Shown here: positions 61,785-64,000 of the stretch, in pieces
Position numbering within the stretch: the stretch's first letter is position 1
How the letters are laid out: each line of letters opens with the position of its first letter
Origin: Sedimenticola sp.
GTDB lineage: Bacteria; Pseudomonadota; Gammaproteobacteria; Chromatiales; Chromatiaceae
Length of the DNA stretch: 64,000 bases
NCBI GenBank assembly: GCA_026992075.1
Contig: JALXAM010000030.1
Coordinates: 1 to 64,000 of the forward strand
Reading direction: 5' to 3'
Made by a program: the position numbers and the translations under genes
Notes under the pieces: generated by a model
What the model was told of the DNA's origin: nothing
The model's input: only the letters and a program-made list of their open reading frames with translations
Database searches by the model: none

Positions 61785-62753
61785 CTACTCCTGCAACAAG
61801 GGATTGGCCTGCAGCTCGGCGTGGTAGGAGGAGCGCACCATGGGGCCGCTGGCCACGCTGGCGAAGCCCATGGACTCGGCCAGTTGGCGCAGCTCGTCGA
61901 ACTCCTGTGGGGTGACGAAACGCTGCACCGGCAGGTGGTCGCGGCTCGGCTGCAGGTACTGGCCCAGGGTCAGCATGGTGACACCGTGCTCGCGCAGGTC
62001 GGCCATCACCTGCTCCACCTCCTCCGGCTCCTCCCCCAGCCCCAGCATGATGCCCGACTTGGTGGGCACCTCCGTGTGGCGCTCTCCAAAGGCCTTCAGC
62101 AGGCGCAGTGACCCCTGGTAGTCGGCGCCGGGACGGCACCGGCGGTAGAGACGGGGCACCGTCTCCAAGTTGTGGTTGAAGACGTCGGGCGGCTCGGCGG
62201 AAAGGGCCTCGAGGGCCCGGGCCTCGCGGCCGCGGAAGTCGGGCACCAGGATCTCCACCGTGATGCCGGGGCGGTGGCGGCGGATGGCGGCGATGCAGCG
62301 GCGGTAGTGGTCGGCGCCGCCGTCGCGCAGATCGTCGCGGTCCACCGAGGTGATCACCACGTACTTCAGCCCCATCTCGGCGATGGCCCGGGCCAGCAGC
62401 TCCGGCTCCTCCGGATCCAGGGGATCGGGGCGGCCGTGGGCCACGTCGCAGAAGGGGCAGCGGCGGGTGCAGATGTCGCCCATGATGAGAAAGGTGGCGG
62501 TGCCGTGGGTGAAGCACTCCCCCAGGTTGGGGCACTGCGCCTCCTCGCACACCGAGGCCAGCCGGTGCTCACGCAGAATGCGGCGGATGCGCCGCACCCC
62601 GGCGCCCTGGGGCGCCCGGGCGCGGATCCAGGCCGGCTTGCGCGGCAGCTCGGCGGTGGCCTCCACCTTCACCGGGATGCGGCTCACCTTGTCGTGGCCG
62701 CGCTGGTGGCGGGCACCGGGTTTACGCGAGGGGGGCAGGTAGTCGTTGGTCAT
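61785..62753 (-). CDS. lipA: Lipoyl synthase
   Basis: Radical-SAM enzyme inserting two sulfurs into octanoyl chains on lipoyl domains. 322 residues (E. coli 321). Auxiliary cluster cysteines C69, C74 and C80 ([12 protein letters not shown]); radical-SAM cysteines C95, C99 and C102 (CTRRCPFC); C-terminal SSYHAE serine ligand. Start ATG at 62753; an ATG 39 nt upstream is possible. The usual partner lipB is not adjacent; the upstream neighbour is the integrase. Confidence 0.96.
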   Translation of the reverse strand: MTNDYLPPSRKPGARHQRGHDKVSRIPVKVEATAELPRKPAWIRARAPQGAGVRRIRRILREHRLASVCEEAQCPNLGECFTHGTATFLIMGDICTRRCPFCDVAHGRPDPLDPEEPELLARAIAEMGLKYVVITSVDRDDLRDGGADHYRRCIAAIRRHRPGITVEILVPDFRGREARALEALSAEPPDVFNHNLETVPRLYRRCRPGADYQGSLRLLKAFGERHTEVPTKSGIMLGLGEEPEEVEQVMADLREHGVTMLTLGQYLQPSRDHLPVQRFVTPQEFDELRQLAESMGFASVASGPMVRSSYHAELQANPLLQE

Positions 62754-62936
62754 GGAGTCGGAACCACTGCTGGAAATTGATCGCCGATTCATCGGTATGT
62801 AGGAGGCACGTCCCCGCGCCGAACCCGCTCAGGCGTTGGGGACTTGTTCTCCGGGATACTGCGCCATGAGTACCAGGCTCTAAGAAAAGCCCGGGCTCTA
62901 TGCCCGTGTCGCTTTCCTCCCCCTATTTTGCCGTAA

Positions 62937-64000
62937 CTACCCTGCCATGTGGGCTTTTTCTTGTTCGAAGAAGTCTTGTCCCGGGAACATTTCCTGTCCA
63001 CTGCCGGCCCCCAACCGCTCCAGCGGGCTGGTCACCCCCTGCCCGCCCTTGTTCAGCACATGGGTGTAGATCATGGTGGTGGAGACATCCGCATGCCCCA
63101 GAAGCTCCTGGACCGTGCGGATATCGCTGCCCTGTTCCAGCAGGTGGGTGGCGAAGGAGTGCCGCAGGGTGTGACACCCCACCCGCTTGTGGATGCCCGC
63201 CCGCGTGGCGGCCCGTTTCACCGCCCGTTGCACCGACGACTCGTGCAGATGGTGCCGGCGTATCTTGCCGCTGCGAGGGTCCACCGAAAGGCGTGCGCTG
63301 GGAAACACCCACTGCCAGCGCCACTCCCGGCTGGCATTCGGGTATTTTCTCGCCAGCGCATTGGGCAGCAAAACCTCGCCGTGACCAGCCTCCAGATCCT
63401 GTTGATGAAGCGCCCTGACCTTCTCGAGATGAGTCCGCAACCGGTCCATCAACGGCGCCGGGAAGGGAACCACCCGATCCTTTCCACCCTTGCCGTGCCG
63501 CACCGTGATCTGCCGATAACCGAAATCGAGATCCTGCACCCGCAGCCGCAGGCCCTCCATCAGCCGCATGCCGGTGCCGTACAGCAGCGCGATAATCAGG
63601 CCGGGCACGCCGTCGGTGTGTAACAGTAAGCGGCTTACCTCCTCCTGCGTCAGCACGACTGGCAGCCGTTTTGGTCGCTTGGCGTGCGCGAACGGTCCCA
63701 ACTCCAAGGGCCGTTCCAGAATATGCTTGAAGTAGAAGGCGCAGGCATTCAACGCTTGGTTTTGAGTGTTGGCCGATACGTTGTGGCGAACGGCAAGTGC
63801 TTCCAAAAAGGCTCGAACCTCGTTTGCTCCTAGTGAATCTGGGGATTCGCTGCCTGCTTGCCGGCAGAGTCGCTCCAGCCACCGGCGGTAGGTTTCCTCG
63901 GTACGCCAGGAATAACCGCGACGCCTGATCTCCCGGGTCAGGCGCTTTTTCCACTCGGGAAGATCGTCCGGGAGGAAAGTTTCCTGGCGTGCCAGCGTAG
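62937..64000 (-). CDS. intI: Integron-type tyrosine recombinase (5' partial)
   Basis: 353 residues are visible and the frame stays open to the window edge, so the N-terminus is missing. The core-binding domain begins [20 protein letters not shown]. The catalytic domain has [32 protein letters not shown] (nucleophile Tyr) and, between, the IntI-specific insert [20 protein letters not shown] followed by [14 protein letters not shown]. This insert separates integron integrases from XerC/D. The attI site and any cassettes would lie beyond 64000. Confidence 0.88.
   Translation of the reverse strand, partial: TLARQETFLPDDLPEWKKRLTREIRRRGYSWRTEETYRRWLERLCRQAGSESPDSLGANEVRAFLEALAVRHNVSANTQNQALNACAFYFKHILERPLELGPFAHAKRPKRLPVVLTQEEVSRLLLHTDGVPGLIIALLYGTGMRLMEGLRLRVQDLDFGYRQITVRHGKGGKDRVVPFPAPLMDRLRTHLEKVRALHQQDLEAGHGEVLLPNALARKYPNASREWRWQWVFPSARLSVDPRSGKIRRHHLHESSVQRAVKRAATRAGIHKRVGCHTLRHSFATHLLEQGSDIRTVQELLGHADVSTTMIYTHVLNKGGQGVTSPLERLGAGSGQEMFPGQDFFEQEKAHMAG

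Noticed and set aside
62793-62936. attC site between lipA and the integrase
   Set aside because: A GTTGGGG resembling a core site is present, but it does not match the GTTRRRY consensus and no pairing partner was found; cassettes are expected on the other side of intI.

Overview
The window is high-GC, gene-dense chromosomal DNA of a gammaproteobacterium. The basis is conserved gene order: ponA divergent from pilMNOPQ-aroK-aroB with gltBD following, tldD-nit-yhdP-rng-maf blocks, prmA-dusB-fis-purH-purD, hemC-hemD, cysQ-yrfG, and rhlB divergent from trxA-rho. A Chromatiales-type, possibly sulfur-oxidising lineage is only a guess. No tRNA, rRNA, CRISPR array or prophage was seen.

Layout. 1-2437: 5'-truncated LDH-type malate dehydrogenase and citrate synthase. 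2460-11902: PBP1A, the divergent type IV pilus assembly operon pilMNOPQ, then aroK-aroB. 12057-13444: a DDE insertion sequence between aroB and gltB, where related genomes usually carry a damX-like gene. 13588-19914: glutamate synthase gltB and gltD. 20054-31268 (minus strand): the TldD/PmbA protease pair, a nitrilase-family amidase, the AsmA-like giant YhdP, RNase G, Maf, RlmH and a quinone oxidoreductase. 31317-39295: a uracil-DNA glycosylase on the plus strand, then a minus-strand run reading thioredoxin-like, prmA, zinc-ribbon protein, dusB, fis, purH, purD, VanZ-like. 39406-44183: hemC, hemD, a dicarboxylate/amino-acid symporter, a small membrane coiled-coil protein and trpB. 44313-49857: a DUF4124 protein, a tandem thioredoxin-fold protein, CysQ, a HAD nucleotidase and a GGDEF-EAL protein. 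49873-53248: rhlB, trxA, rho. 53378-57319: a sugar nucleotidyltransferase, a GCS2-type ligase, an M14/aspartoacylase-type metallohydrolase and a DUF3592 membrane protein. 57478-61040: galE-modABC on the minus strand. 61122-61762: a nucleotidyltransferase and a 60-residue partner. 61785-64000: lipA and an integron-type tyrosine recombinase cut by the window edge.

Most genes are housekeeping and packed into operons with 4-nt ATGA or GTGA overlaps. The unusual content lies between genes. (1) At least fourteen copies of a palindromic repeat with core TCGGGCTTCAGCCCGA, often in head-to-head pairs; two copies supply the TAG stop codons of aroB and rho. (2) A roughly 210-bp terminal-inverted-repeat element, found full length twice (35637-35846, 40427-40635) and once reduced (33692-33771). 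Its internal hairpins differ between copies by compensatory changes that keep base pairing. (3) Three copies of a roughly 70-bp imperfect hairpin (11965, 19933, 35471). The structured element of point 2 is the best candidate for something undescribed. Further candidates are the ligase/metallohydrolase cassette with its 17-codon basic leader ORF and the nucleotidyltransferase/small-protein pair.
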